Shown here one piece after another: positions 1 to 7,185 of a DNA stretch of 37,710 bases. Source of the DNA: an uncultured Clostridia bacterium (lineage in GTDB: Bacteria > Bacillota > Clostridia > Oscillospirales > Acutalibacteraceae); contig CANRPD010000018.1 of NCBI GenBank assembly GCA_947632385.1, positions 1-37,710 of the forward strand, written 5' to 3'. Below the pieces are notes generated by a model. That model was not told the DNA's origin, searched no databases, and saw only the letters and a program-made list of their open reading frames with translations. Every line of letters begins with the position of its first letter. The first letter of the stretch is position 1. The position numbers were made by a program, and so were the translations under genes.

Positions 1-69
1 GGGGGGGGGGGGGGGGAGTTGGGTTTGGGGGGTGGACGGCTGGTTTTTGTTGGCAGTGCGGGAGAGAGG

Positions 70-231
70 GCCGCCCCGGCGGCGGGCGGGGAGATTCGTT
101 GGAGGGGGTTGCTCGGTGGCGGGGTGGGGTGCGTTTTGGCGGGGAGAGAGGGGGTGTGGAGCCCGCCGGGGCCCGGCAGGGCCGCCCTCCGCCGCAGGCG
201 GAGGGCGCCGGGGCGGGGGCTGCGGGGAGCA
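70..231 (+). repeat. G-rich direct repeat, copy 1
   Basis: This copy matches 316-474 about 245 bp downstream. The two share an identical 19-base opening (70-88 and 316-334) and a nearly identical stretch (111-231 and 355-474). Four G-runs at 121-124, 126-129, 141-144 and 150-154 could form a G-quadruplex on the plus strand. A perfect 10-bp hairpin with a GCA loop lies at 184-206. I see no transposase or target duplication. Confidence 0.8.
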
Positions 232-315
232 GGCAGGTGGGAGAGGGGGGAGGGAGTTGGGTTTTTGGGGGGGAGGAAAACGGGTGGTCGGGGTTTGGGG
301 GTGGTTTATGGAGGA

Positions 316-474
316 GCCGCCCCGGCGGCGGGCGTGGGGTGTGTTCAGAGGGCTGCTCGGTGGCGGGGTGGGGTGCGTTTTGGCGGGGAGAGAGGGGGGT
401 GTGGGCCCGCCGGGGCCCGGCAGGGCCGACCTCCGCCGCAAGCGGAGGGCGCCGGGGCGGGGGCTGCGGGGAGC
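316..474 (+). repeat. G-rich direct repeat, copy 2
   Basis: This is the second copy of the repeat at 70-231. The G-quadruplex-capable run order is kept (365-368, 370-373, 385-388, 394-399). The 10-bp hairpin of copy 1 is degraded to about 7 bp by base changes on both arms, so this copy appears to be the more decayed one, or the two have diverged from a common ancestor. Confidence 0.8.
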
Positions 475-613
475 GGACGGCGACAAGGGGGAACGGGGCC
501 CGTGGAAAGGAGGGATCGGACGGGGACAATGGAGTGGCCTGCAAGGGATTCTGGCAGAAATCGACAAAAAATGACTGCAAGAAATGAACGAAAAGGAAAA
601 TTTTGAAAAACTG

Positions 614-642
614 TTGACAATAGACCGGCGGCATGGTATAGT
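614..642 (+). promoter_or_regulatory. Sigma-A promoter of the cold-shock gene
   Basis: TTGACA (614-619) and TATAGT (637-642) are separated by exactly 17 bp. Transcription would begin near 649. That leaves a leader of about 180 nt before the start codon at 829, a length typical of cspA-type leaders that change fold with temperature. Confidence 0.88.
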
Positions 643-828
643 GTACCTGTATTCTGACAGCACGAGGATGCACCCATGGGCGATGGAGCGCAGACCGGGG
701 GACCGGCTGCCGCGGCCCGTGTGCTTTTTGGAACGACCGGGATTTTTCGACGGACGATCTGGTTCGCACCTTCCCACGTCGGCGCGACGTACTGTGCCGG
801 ATACAAATTCTCTATGGAGGTGCCGAAA

Positions 829-1038
829 ATGAACGGTACGGTCAAGTGGTTCAATGCGGAAAAGGGCTATGGCTTTATTTCCAACGATGAAGGCGGCGAG
901 GATGTCTTTGTGCATTTCTCCGCGATCCAGTGCGAAGGCTTCAAGACCCTGGAAGAGGGCCAGAAGGTGACCTTCGACGTGGAGCCCGATCCCAAGAACA
1001 GCTCCAAGCTGCGTGCTGTGAATGTTGTGAAGCTGTAA
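829..1038 (+). CDS. csp: Cold-shock protein, CspA/CspB family
   Basis: This is a 69-residue single-domain cold-shock protein, the usual family length. It should bind single-stranded RNA and DNA and melt mRNA secondary structure. It begins [17 protein letters not shown], and the two nucleic-acid-binding motifs are visible: RNP1 as KGYGFI (about residues 13-18) and RNP2 as VFVHFSAI (about 27-34). The ATG at 829 is chosen because a GGAGG site (816-820) precedes it by 8 bases. The frame is open further upstream but that part matches nothing in the family. The gene is monocistronic, between its own promoter and a strong terminator. The long leader suggests post-transcriptional thermal control, which is an inference from cspA homologues. 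Confidence 0.96.
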   Translation: MNGTVKWFNAEKGYGFISNDEGGEDVFVHFSAIQCEGFKTLEEGQKVTFDVEPDPKNSSKLRAVNVVKL

Positions 1039-1066
1039 GCTGAAGAACGCATCTGCACAAAACCGG

Positions 1067-1106
1067 CCCGGTCTGTGATGACCGGGTCGTTTTTTGTTTT
1101 TTGCAA
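1067..1106 (+). terminator. Rho-independent terminator of csp
   Basis: A perfect 7-bp stem (1067-1073 with 1080-1086) and 6-base loop are followed by a T-rich tract broken only by C and G. It lies 28 bases after the csp stop codon. Confidence 0.9.
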
Positions 1107-1125
1107 AGGTCCGGGTCCGGCAGAA

Positions 1126-1219
1126 GCCCGGCCCGCCGTCCGCCGCCCCCAGGCGGCGGACGGCGCCTCCCGCGCAGCGGGAGGCGAGCCGGCGCGCAGC
1201 GCCGGCGGGCGGGCCGGGC
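1126..1219. repeat. Cloverleaf-like hairpin element A
   Basis: An outer stem of 10 to 12 bp (1126-1137 with 1208-1219) encloses three consecutive perfect hairpins. Hairpin 1 has a 12-bp stem, 1136-1147 with 1152-1163, and shares two bases with the outer stem. Hairpin 2 has a 10-bp stem, 1164-1173 with 1177-1186, with a GCA loop. Hairpin 3 has an 8-bp stem, 1188-1195 with 1199-1206, with a GCA loop. It lies between the csp terminator and the glmS promoter, so it is probably not on either main transcript. The same layout recurs at 7943-8035 and 37159-37244 with different sequence. Confidence 0.75.
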
Positions 1220-1223
1220 GGAT

Positions 1224-1252
1224 TTGACAGCAGCAGGCACTGCATATATAAT
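1224..1252 (+). promoter_or_regulatory. Perfect-consensus promoter of glmS
   Basis: TTGACA (1224-1229) and TATAAT (1247-1252) are separated by 17 bp, a full sigma-A consensus. Transcription should start near 1259. The transcript would then open with a 7-bp hairpin (1260-1276), which could protect its 5' end. A leader of about 38 nt leaves no room for a glmS ribozyme. Confidence 0.93.
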
Positions 1253-1296
1253 AAGAGGACCGGGGGCTGCCCCCGGAGAGAGAAGGAGGTTTCGAT

Positions 1297-3135
1297 ATGT
1301 GTGGTATCGTTGGATATGTGGGCCCCAGACAGGCGGCTCCGCTGCTGCTGGAGGGCCTGGAAAAGCTGGAGTACCGGGGATATGATTCCGCGGGACTGGC
1401 GGTGCGGGACGGAGGAGCCCTTCCCCAGATCGTCAAGGCAAAAGGACGCTTGAAGGCCCTGGTGGAAAAGACCAACGGCGGGCTGGCCATGGCGGGCACC
1501 TGCGGCATCGGCCACACCCGGTGGGCCACCCACGGGGAGCCCAGCGAGGGCAACGCACACCCCCACGCCAGCGCCGGTCTGGAAGTGGTGGGGGTGCACA
1601 ACGGCATCATCGAGAATTACCAGGAGCTGAAGGCCAAGCTGGAAAAAAGCGGGTACACGTTCACCTCTCAGACGGACACGGAGGTGGCGGTGGACCTGAT
1701 CGACTACTACTACAAAAAGTACCAGGAGGGGCCGGTGGGGGCTCTGGGCCGGGCCATGACCCGGCTGCGGGGGTCCTATGCCCTGGCGGTACTGTTCGCC
1801 CAGCACCCGGAGGAAATCTATGTGGCCCGGAAGGATAGCCCCCTCATCGTGGGGGTGGGGGAGGACGAGACGGTGATCGCCTCGGATGTGCCCGCCATTT
1901 TGCAGTACACCCGCAGCGTGTACTACATCGGGAACTTGGAGATCGGGCGGCTGAAGGGCGGCGAGGCGGCCTTTTTCAACATCGACGGAGAGGAGATCGA
2001 AAAAGAGGTCACCCAGATCGAATGGGACGCCCAGGCGGCGGAAAAGGGCGGGTTCGAGCACTTCATGATGAAGGAGATCCACGAGCAGCCCCGGGCCGTG
2101 CGGGATACCCTGAACGCCTATATCCGGGAGGGGAAGATCGACTTTTCCGAAGTGGGCCTCACCCGGGAGGAGATGGCCGCCATTGGGCAGATCACCGTGG
2201 TGGCCTGCGGCTCCGCCTATCACGTGGGGATGGCCGCCCAGTATGTCATCGAGGACCTGGCGCGGCTGCCCGTGCGGGTGGAGCTGGCCAGCGAGTTCCG
2301 GTACCGCAAGCCCATTTTGGGGCCGGGGTCGCTGGTGATCGTGGTGAGCCAGTCCGGGGAGACGGCGGACAGTCTGGCCGCCCTGCGGGAGGCCAAGGAG
2401 CAGGGAGCGCCCACCCTGGGGATCGTCAACGTGGTGGGGTCCTCCATCGCCCGGGAGGCGGACAAAGTCCTGTATACCCTGGCGGGGCCGGAGATCGCCG
2501 TGGCCACCACGAAGGCCTACAGCACGCAGCTCATCGCCTGCTATCTGCTGGCGGTGGAGCTGGGCCGGGCCCGGGGCCTGGTGGACGACGGGGAATACGC
2601 CCGACTGCTGGCGGAGCTGGAGGCCCTGCCGGGGAAGATGGAGAAGATCCTGGAGGACAAGGAGCGTATCCAGTGGTTCGCCTCCAAATTCTCCAACGCC
2701 CGGGACGTGTTCTTCATCGGGCGGGGCATCGACTATGCCTGCAGCCTGGAGGGGAGCCTGAAGATGAAGGAGATCAGCTATATCCACTCCGAGGCGTATG
2801 CCGCCGGGGAGCTGAAGCACGGCACCATCAGCCTTATCGAGGACGGGGTGCTGGTGGTGGGGGTGCTGACCCAGGAGGAGCTGTTCGGGAAGACCCTGAG
2901 CAACCTGGTGGAGGTCAAGAGCCGGGGGGCCTACCTGATGGGCCTGACCGCCTACGGGCATTACAGCATCGAGGACACGGTGGATTTCGCCGTGTATATC
3001 CCCCGGACGGACCAGCGCTTTGCCACCAGCCTGGCGGTGATCCCCCTGCAGCTGATGGGCTATTATCTCAGCGTGGCCCGGGGACTGGATGTGGATAAGC
3101 CCCGGAACCTGGCCAAGAGCGTCACCGTGGAATGA
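1297..3135 (+). CDS. glmS: Glutamine--fructose-6-phosphate aminotransferase (isomerising)
   Basis: This enzyme converts fructose 6-phosphate and glutamine to glucosamine 6-phosphate, the first step toward UDP-GlcNAc for peptidoglycan. The protein has 612 residues, the normal length. It opens MCGIVGYVG, so the processed N-terminal Cys2 is the glutaminase nucleophile. The class II amidotransferase domain covers about residues 1-230, and two SIS sugar-isomerase domains follow. The isomerase segment with ELKHG and the family-typical C-terminus KPRNLAKSVTVE are present. The start is fixed by AAGGAGG at 1283-1289. Many Gram-positive glmS genes carry a self-cleaving ribozyme in the leader; here the leader is far too short. 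The GH16 gene follows 16 bases later and is probably co-transcribed. Confidence 0.98.
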   Translation: MCGIVGYVGPRQAAPLLLEGLEKLEYRGYDSAGLAVRDGGALPQIVKAKGRLKALVEKTNGGLAMAGTCGIGHTRWATHGEPSEGNAHPHASAGLEVVGVHNGIIENYQELKAKLEKSGYTFTSQTDTEVAVDLIDYYYKKYQEGPVGALGRAMTRLRGSYALAVLFAQHPEEIYVARKDSPLIVGVGEDETVIASDVPAILQYTRSVYYIGNLEIGRLKGGEAAFFNIDGEEIEKEVTQIEWDAQAAEKGGFEHFMMKEIHEQPRAVRDTLNAYIREGKIDFSEVGLTREEMAAIGQITVVACGSAYHVGMAAQYVIEDLARLPVRVELASEFRYRKPILGPGSLVIVVSQSGETADSLAALREAKEQGAPTLGIVNVVGSSIAREADKVLYTLAGPEIAVATTKAYSTQLIACYLLAVELGRARGLVDDGEYARLLAELEALPGKMEKILEDKERIQWFASKFSNARDVFFIGRGIDYACSLEGSLKMKEISYIHSEAYAAGELKHGTISLIEDGVLVVGVLTQEELFGKTLSNLVEVKSRGAYLMGLTAYGHYSIEDTVDFAVYIPRTDQRFATSLAVIPLQLMGYYLSVARGLDVDKPRNLAKSVTVE

Positions 3136-3151
3136 GCAAAGGAGAGACGAG

Positions 3152-4141
3152 ATGAACGGCAGGATCTGCACCCGGCTGCTGGCGGGGGCCATCGTCCTGG
3201 GGCTGTTGGCCGGCTGTGGGGGAACCACCGGCGGGCCGGCGCCGGAAACGAGCCCCGCCCCCACCGCGGCACCCAGCTCAGCGATTTCATCCAACATCCC
3301 AGAGGAGGCGCCCACCATGACCCCTGAACCCGAAAAGGCCACCGGCTTCGAGTACGACCGGGAGACCCTCACCTATGAGCTGGTGTGGAGCGACGAATTC
3401 GACACGGACGGCGCTCCGGACCCCGAAAAGTGGGGGTATGACCGGGGCGGCAACGGCTGGGGCAACCACGAGCTGCAGTATTACTCCAGCGAGAACGTCA
3501 CCGTGGCGGACGGGAAGCTGATCATCGAGCTGCGGCAGGAGGCCGAAGAGGGCCCCCAGCAGTACACCTCCGCCCGGCTGGTGTCCCGGAACAAGGGGGA
3601 CTGGACCTATGGGAAGATCGAGGTGCGGGCCAAGCTGCCCGCCGGACGGGGCACCTGGCCGGCCATTTGGATGATGCCTACCCGGTCGGTGTACGGCAGC
3701 TGGCCGCTGTCCGGGGAGATCGACATCATGGAGCACGTGGGGTTCGACCCGGAGGTGATCCACGCCACCGTGCACAACGGGGCGTATCACGGCGGGGACG
3801 GCAAGGGGGATTCTCGGCCCGTGGAGGGCGTGTGCGAGGACTTCCACACCTATGCGGTGGAGTGGCTGCCCGACCGGCTGTGCTTCTCGGTGGACGGGGA
3901 GGCGCTGTTCGAGTATGACCCCCATGCATATGCCCAGAGACCCACGGCCCAGGAGTGGCCCTATGACCAGGACTTTTATCTCATCCTCAACGTGGCCTTT
4001 GGCGGCGACTGGGGCGGCGCCCAGGGGGTGGACCCGGCGTGCCTGCCCGCCCGGATGGAGGTGGAGTATGTCCGGGTGTACCAGAGCCCGGAGATCCGGG
4101 CGCTGACGGGACAGGGGACCGACGCGCCCGCCCAGGAGTGA
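3152..4141 (+). CDS. GH16 family beta-glucanase lipoprotein
   Basis: This is a predicted surface-anchored endo-beta-glucanase of glycoside hydrolase family 16 (laminarinase/lichenase-like), 329 residues. A lipoprotein signal peptide ends in the lipobox LLAGC, with Cys at about residue 22. A Pro/Thr/Ser-rich linker runs to about residue 65 and the catalytic domain fills the rest. The GH16 signature GEIDIMEHVG supplies nucleophile E189, assisting D191 and acid/base E194. Conserved WPAIWMMP and the C-terminal VEYVRVYQ strand also fit the family. The ATG is preceded by AAAGGAGAG (3138-3146). It sits 16 bases after glmS, likely on the same transcript and ending at the 4170-4211 terminator. The exact beta-glucan linkage cannot be told from sequence. 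Confidence 0.93.
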   Translation: MNGRICTRLLAGAIVLGLLAGCGGTTGGPAPETSPAPTAAPSSAISSNIPEEAPTMTPEPEKATGFEYDRETLTYELVWSDEFDTDGAPDPEKWGYDRGGNGWGNHELQYYSSENVTVADGKLIIELRQEAEEGPQQYTSARLVSRNKGDWTYGKIEVRAKLPAGRGTWPAIWMMPTRSVYGSWPLSGEIDIMEHVGFDPEVIHATVHNGAYHGGDGKGDSRPVEGVCEDFHTYAVEWLPDRLCFSVDGEALFEYDPHAYAQRPTAQEWPYDQDFYLILNVAFGGDWGGAQGVDPACLPARMEVEYVRVYQSPEIRALTGQGTDAPAQE

Positions 4142-4169
4142 CGCGGAAGACAAATCAAAAAAGGAACAG

Positions 4170-4211
4170 GAAAAGCTCCTCACTGCCGGTCCGGCAGCGG
4201 GGAGCTTTTTG
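4170..4211. terminator. Terminator shared by convergent genes
   Basis: Complementary arms (4171-4179 with 4201-4208) enclose an inner CTGCCGG/CCGGCAG hairpin and are followed by a T-run on the plus strand. It ends the glmS-GH16 unit. The hairpin overlaps the last codons of the opposite-strand ogt gene (stop at 4180), and plus-strand A residues upstream would give that gene a T-run too. Confidence 0.85.
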
Positions 4212-4698
4212 CAGGGGTGCGTTCAAATTCCAGGAGCCAGCGCTTGCGCTCCACCCCGCCGGCATAGCCGGTGAGGGCACCGCCTGCCCCCACCACCCGG
4301 TGACAGGGGATCAGGATGGAGAGGGGATTGCGGCCCACCGCCGTGCCCACTGCCCGGGGCGCGGAGCCCAGCCGGGCGGCCAGGTCCCCATAGGTGACGG
4401 TGGCGCCGTAGGGGATCTCCAGGAGGGCGGCCCAGACCCGCTGCTGGAAGGGGGTGCCCTCCGGGGCCAGGGGGAGGGTGTGGGGATCCGGTCGGTGGCC
4501 GGCGAAGTAGTGTTCCAGCCAGCGCACCGCCGCCTGCAGCGGGGGCGTGTCTCCGGGGGGACAGTCCTGCAGGCGGAAGGGGCCGCCGAAATACCGCTGG
4601 CCCGCCAGCCACAGGCCCCGGAGGGTCTGGTCGTCCCCCGCCAGGGTCAGGATGCCCAGGGGAGAGGGGACCTCCCGGAGGAAGAGGGGGGCGGCCAC
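4180..4698 (-). CDS. ogt: Methylated-DNA--protein-cysteine methyltransferase
   Basis: This is a suicide DNA-repair enzyme that moves the methyl group from O6-methylguanine to its own cysteine. It has 172 residues, normal for Ogt-type proteins. The active-site motif is ILIPCHRVVG with acceptor Cys132. The upstream helix-turn-helix and arginine-finger region TYGDLAARLGSAPRAVGTA and the following GRNP are also intact. The start is a GTG only two bases after the stop codon of the LysR gene, with a poor ribosome site, so translation is probably coupled to lysR. Pairing of ogt with a LysR regulator has no obvious functional logic and may be simple co-transcription. Confidence 0.95.
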   Translation of the reverse strand: MAAPLFLREVPSPLGILTLAGDDQTLRGLWLAGQRYFGGPFRLQDCPPGDTPPLQAAVRWLEHYFAGHRPDPHTLPLAPEGTPFQQRVWAALLEIPYGATVTYGDLAARLGSAPRAVGTAVGRNPLSILIPCHRVVGAGGALTGYAGGVERKRWLLEFERTPAKSSPLPDRQ

Positions 4699-4700
4699 GG

Positions 4701-5606
4701 TCAGTCTGCGGCCTTGGCGCCGCTGTTGGCCCGGTAGAGCTCCACCAGGTCGGGGAGGAGGTCCACCCGGGCAAAGTCCTTGTTGTACACCAGGCTGATC
4801 TCCCGGACCATGTTCAGGTTCTCGATGGGCAGGGCCACCAGCTTGCCCTTGCGGAGCTCGTCCATGCAGGCGCTTTGGGGCAGCACGGAGATGCCCATGC
4901 CCTTGCGGATGAGGTCCTTGATGGTGGAGATGTTGTCCACCTCGATGGACACGTTGAAGTCCTCGATGCTCTGGCCCACGCTGGTGAGGGAGGCCTCGAA
5001 CAGCTGGCGGGTGGCGGAGGAGGGCAGGCGGAGGATCAGCTTTTCGTCCTTGAGCTCGTTGAGGGTGACGCTGGTGCGGCCGGCCAGGCGGTGGGCGGGA
5101 TCCAGGACGCAGAGGAGGCAGTCGTTGTCCAGGGTGCGGTAGGTGAAGGAGGACCCGGGACGGCGGCTTTCCACCACGGCGATGTCGATCTCGTAATTTT
5201 CCAACATCCCATAAAGATTTTTTATAGTATCTGTTATTATGGTAACATTCAAATTATCTTTCTCAGAGGCGTACTTGGCCAGGATCTCCGTCATTAGATT
5301 GCTTTCGGAGGTGTGGGTGATGCCCACCCGGATCCGGGCCAAATGGCGCTTGCGGTCGCTGATATCCGCCCGCATTTTTTGCTCCATGGCCTTCAGGCGG
5401 CGGGCATACCGCAGGGCGATCTCGCCCTCCGGGGTCAGGTTGAAATTGCCTTTGCCGCGCTTGAAGAGGCGCGCGCCCAGTTCCTTTTCCAGCTGCAGGA
5501 TATGGTGGCTGACGGCGGGCTGGGTCAGCTCCAGGGCCTCCGCTGCGCGGGTGAAATTCCGATGCTCTGCTACGGCCAGCAGAGTCTCCAGTTTTGCGTC
5601 CAGCAT
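4701..5606 (-). CDS. LysR-family transcriptional regulator
   Basis: This is a 301-residue LysR-type regulator of normal length. A winged helix-turn-helix covers about residues 1-60 (MLDAKLETLLAVAEHRNFTRAAEAL, with the signature TQPAVSHHI), and a periplasmic-binding-protein-like effector domain covers about residues 88-295. The ATG at 5606 is chosen because GGAGG (plus-strand 5611-5617) precedes it closely; a 19-residue extension upstream is not family-like. It is divergent from the antiporter at 5721. A dyad in the intergenic region overlaps the antiporter promoter, so autoregulation and control of the antiporter-mgtC unit are the likely roles. The effector is unknown. Confidence 0.93.
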   Translation of the reverse strand: MLDAKLETLLAVAEHRNFTRAAEALELTQPAVSHHILQLEKELGARLFKRGKGNFNLTPEGEIALRYARRLKAMEQKMRADISDRKRHLARIRVGITHTSESNLMTEILAKYASEKDNLNVTIITDTIKNLYGMLENYEIDIAVVESRRPGSSFTYRTLDNDCLLCVLDPAHRLAGRTSVTLNELKDEKLILRLPSSATRQLFEASLTSVGQSIEDFNVSIEVDNISTIKDLIRKGMGISVLPQSACMDELRKGKLVALPIENLNMVREISLVYNKDFARVDLLPDLVELYRANSGAKAAD

Positions 5607-5621
5607 GGGGTACCTCCTGAG

Positions 5622-5649
5622 ATAATAAAAATTTTTGTGAGAAGTACAA
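5622..5649 (-). promoter_or_regulatory. Promoter of the LysR gene
   Basis: Read on the minus strand, TTGTAC (5644-5649) and TATTAT (5622-5627) are separated by 16 bp. The match is moderate and the position is right for the start codon at 5606. Confidence 0.6.
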
Positions 5650-5650
5650 A

Positions 5651-5686
5651 ATATGATTTGCATTTATCCGAAAAAAATCATATCAT
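5651..5686 (+). promoter_or_regulatory. Antiporter promoter overlapping a LysR-type dyad
   Basis: TTGCAT (5658-5663) and TATCAT (5681-5686) have a 17-bp spacer. A perfect inverted repeat, ATATGATTT (5651-5659) and AAATCATAT (5675-5683), straddles the spacer with 15 bases between arms. The symmetry, AT content and divergent setting fit a LysR-type operator. The arms overlap both promoter boxes. Confidence 0.75.
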
Positions 5687-5720
5687 AAAGGACAAGATTT
5701 GACAAGGGGGTTTGCGAGGA

Positions 5721-7163
5721 ATGTCGAATTTTCTTTCCGATTTTCTGTCCGGGCAGTCCGGCTCTGCGGCGGTGATCTTTTCCATTGCGGTGATGCTGCT
5801 GGCGGGCTTCCTCATGACCCGGGTGACCAAGCGGCTGAAGCTGCCCAATGTCACGGGGTACATCCTGGCGGGCATCCTGCTGGGGCCCTACTGTCTCAAC
5901 GCAGTGCCGGATTTCGTGGTGGAGGGCGCGGGCTTTCTGCCGGACATCGCCCTGGCGTTCATCGCCTTTTCCGCCGGGCAGTACTTCCGCCGGGAGACCC
6001 TGCGGGGCAACGGCTGCAAGGTCCTGGTGGTGACGCTGTTCGAATCTCTGGCGGCCAGCGTCCTGGTGTTCGTCCTCACGGACTGCATCCTGGGGCTGGA
6101 TCTGGCGTTCTCCGCGGTGCTGGCGGCCCTGGCGGCTGCCACGGCCCCGGCCTCCACCATGATGACCATCCGGCAGACGGGGGCCAAGGGCGACTTTGTG
6201 GACACCCTGCTGCAGGTGGTGGCATTGGACGACGTGGTGGGCCTGGTGGCGTACAGCGTGGCCATTGCGGTGGCGCTGGCCTCGGTCTCCGGGGCGGGGT
6301 TCCAGGTATCCACCCTGGCGCTGCCCATTTTGCAGAACCTGCTGGTGATGGCCTTAGGGGGACTGTTCGGGCTGGTCATGAAGTGGACCATCCAGAACCG
6401 GCACTCCTCCGACAACCGGCTGATCATCGCGGTGGCGCTGCTGTTCTCCTTCTGCGGCATCTGCGCGGCGGTGGATATCTCGCCGCTGCTGGGGTGCATG
6501 GCCATGGGCACGGTGTACATCAACCTGACCCAGGATGACAAGCTCTTTAAGCAGTTGGGGTATTTCAGCCCGCCGCTGCTGCTGCTGTTCTTCGTGCGGT
6601 CGGGGCTCTCTTTCGATCTGGGGGCGCTGCTGACCCCTGCGGGGTCCATTGGGCCCACGCCGCTGCTGGCGGTGGGGGTGGGGTACTTTGCCGCCCGGCT
6701 CATCGGGAAATATCTGGGGGCGTTTTTCGGGTGCCTCTCGGTGCACAAGTCCCCCAAGGTCCGCAATTACCTGGGCCTGGCCCTGGTGCCCCAGGCGGGG
6801 GTGGCCATCGGCCTGGCGGCGCTGGGGGCCCGCACCCTGGGGGGCGAGACCGGCTCGGCGCTGGAGACCATCATCCTGGCGTCCAGCGTGCTCTATGAGC
6901 TCATCGGTCCCGGCTGCGCCAAGCTGGCGCTGTATCTGTCGGGGTCCTATTCCAACCAGCTGGAGGAGATCGCCCCCGTGGAGGAGACCGACGCCCAGGG
7001 GGAGCCCAAGACCCAGCTGGAGCTGCTCATCGAGCGGATCCAGAAGATCCAAGAGGAGCTGCCCAGCCACGCGGTCAGCGAGGAAGAGCGGGCCTTTACC
7101 GAGGCCGCCGAGGAACAGTATCGCGCCACGGTGCCCTTCCGTATGGGCTTTAGGGGCCGCTGA
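5721..7163 (+). CDS. Cation:proton antiporter, CPA2 family
   Basis: This is a 480-residue membrane antiporter of the CPA2 (KefB/NapA-like) family, expected to exchange Na+ or K+ for protons. About 12 to 13 hydrophobic segments fill residues 15-420. Typical features are LPNVTGYILAGILLGP early in the protein and the core motif ALDDVVGL with D170-D171, the acidic pair that binds the ion in electrogenic CPA2 exchangers. A charged tail of about 60 residues follows and lacks a TrkA-N or TrkA-C domain. The ATG at 5721 has AAGGGGG (5704-5710) 10 bases upstream; a TTG nine bases earlier is less likely. The mgtC-like gene follows 22 bases later, so they form one operon under the LysR-overlapped promoter. 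Confidence 0.92.
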   Translation: MSNFLSDFLSGQSGSAAVIFSIAVMLLAGFLMTRVTKRLKLPNVTGYILAGILLGPYCLNAVPDFVVEGAGFLPDIALAFIAFSAGQYFRRETLRGNGCKVLVVTLFESLAASVLVFVLTDCILGLDLAFSAVLAALAAATAPASTMMTIRQTGAKGDFVDTLLQVVALDDVVGLVAYSVAIAVALASVSGAGFQVSTLALPILQNLLVMALGGLFGLVMKWTIQNRHSSDNRLIIAVALLFSFCGICAAVDISPLLGCMAMGTVYINLTQDDKLFKQLGYFSPPLLLLFFVRSGLSFDLGALLTPAGSIGPTPLLAVGVGYFAARLIGKYLGAFFGCLSVHKSPKVRNYLGLALVPQAGVAIGLAALGARTLGGETGSALETIILASSVLYELIGPGCAKLALYLSGSYSNQLEEIAPVEETDAQGEPKTQLELLIERIQKIQEELPSHAVSEEERAFTEAAEEQYRATVPFRMGFRGR

Positions 7164-7185
7164 GCGCCGAAAGGAGGAACTTTCC

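Larger units (their letters stand above)
1..613. other. Gene-free, G-rich leading region
   Basis: No credible gene is seen here. Open frames exist on the plus strand, but they are rich in Gly, Arg and Ala, overlap in three frames and lack ribosome sites, as expected for stop-poor GC-rich DNA. The first 16 bases are all G, which could be real or a contig-end artefact. An imperfect duplication (70-231 and 316-474) fills most of the region. The last 80 bases become A-rich just before the cold-shock promoter. Confidence 0.75.

Noticed and set aside
19-606. Overlapping Gly/Arg-rich frames at the window start
   Set aside because: Three frames are open together because the DNA is G-rich; they run through direct repeats and have no ribosome sites or known domains.
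1107-1296. glmS ribozyme
   Set aside because: The perfect promoter at 1224-1252 leaves only about 38 nt of leader and the upstream hairpins do not resemble the ribozyme core.
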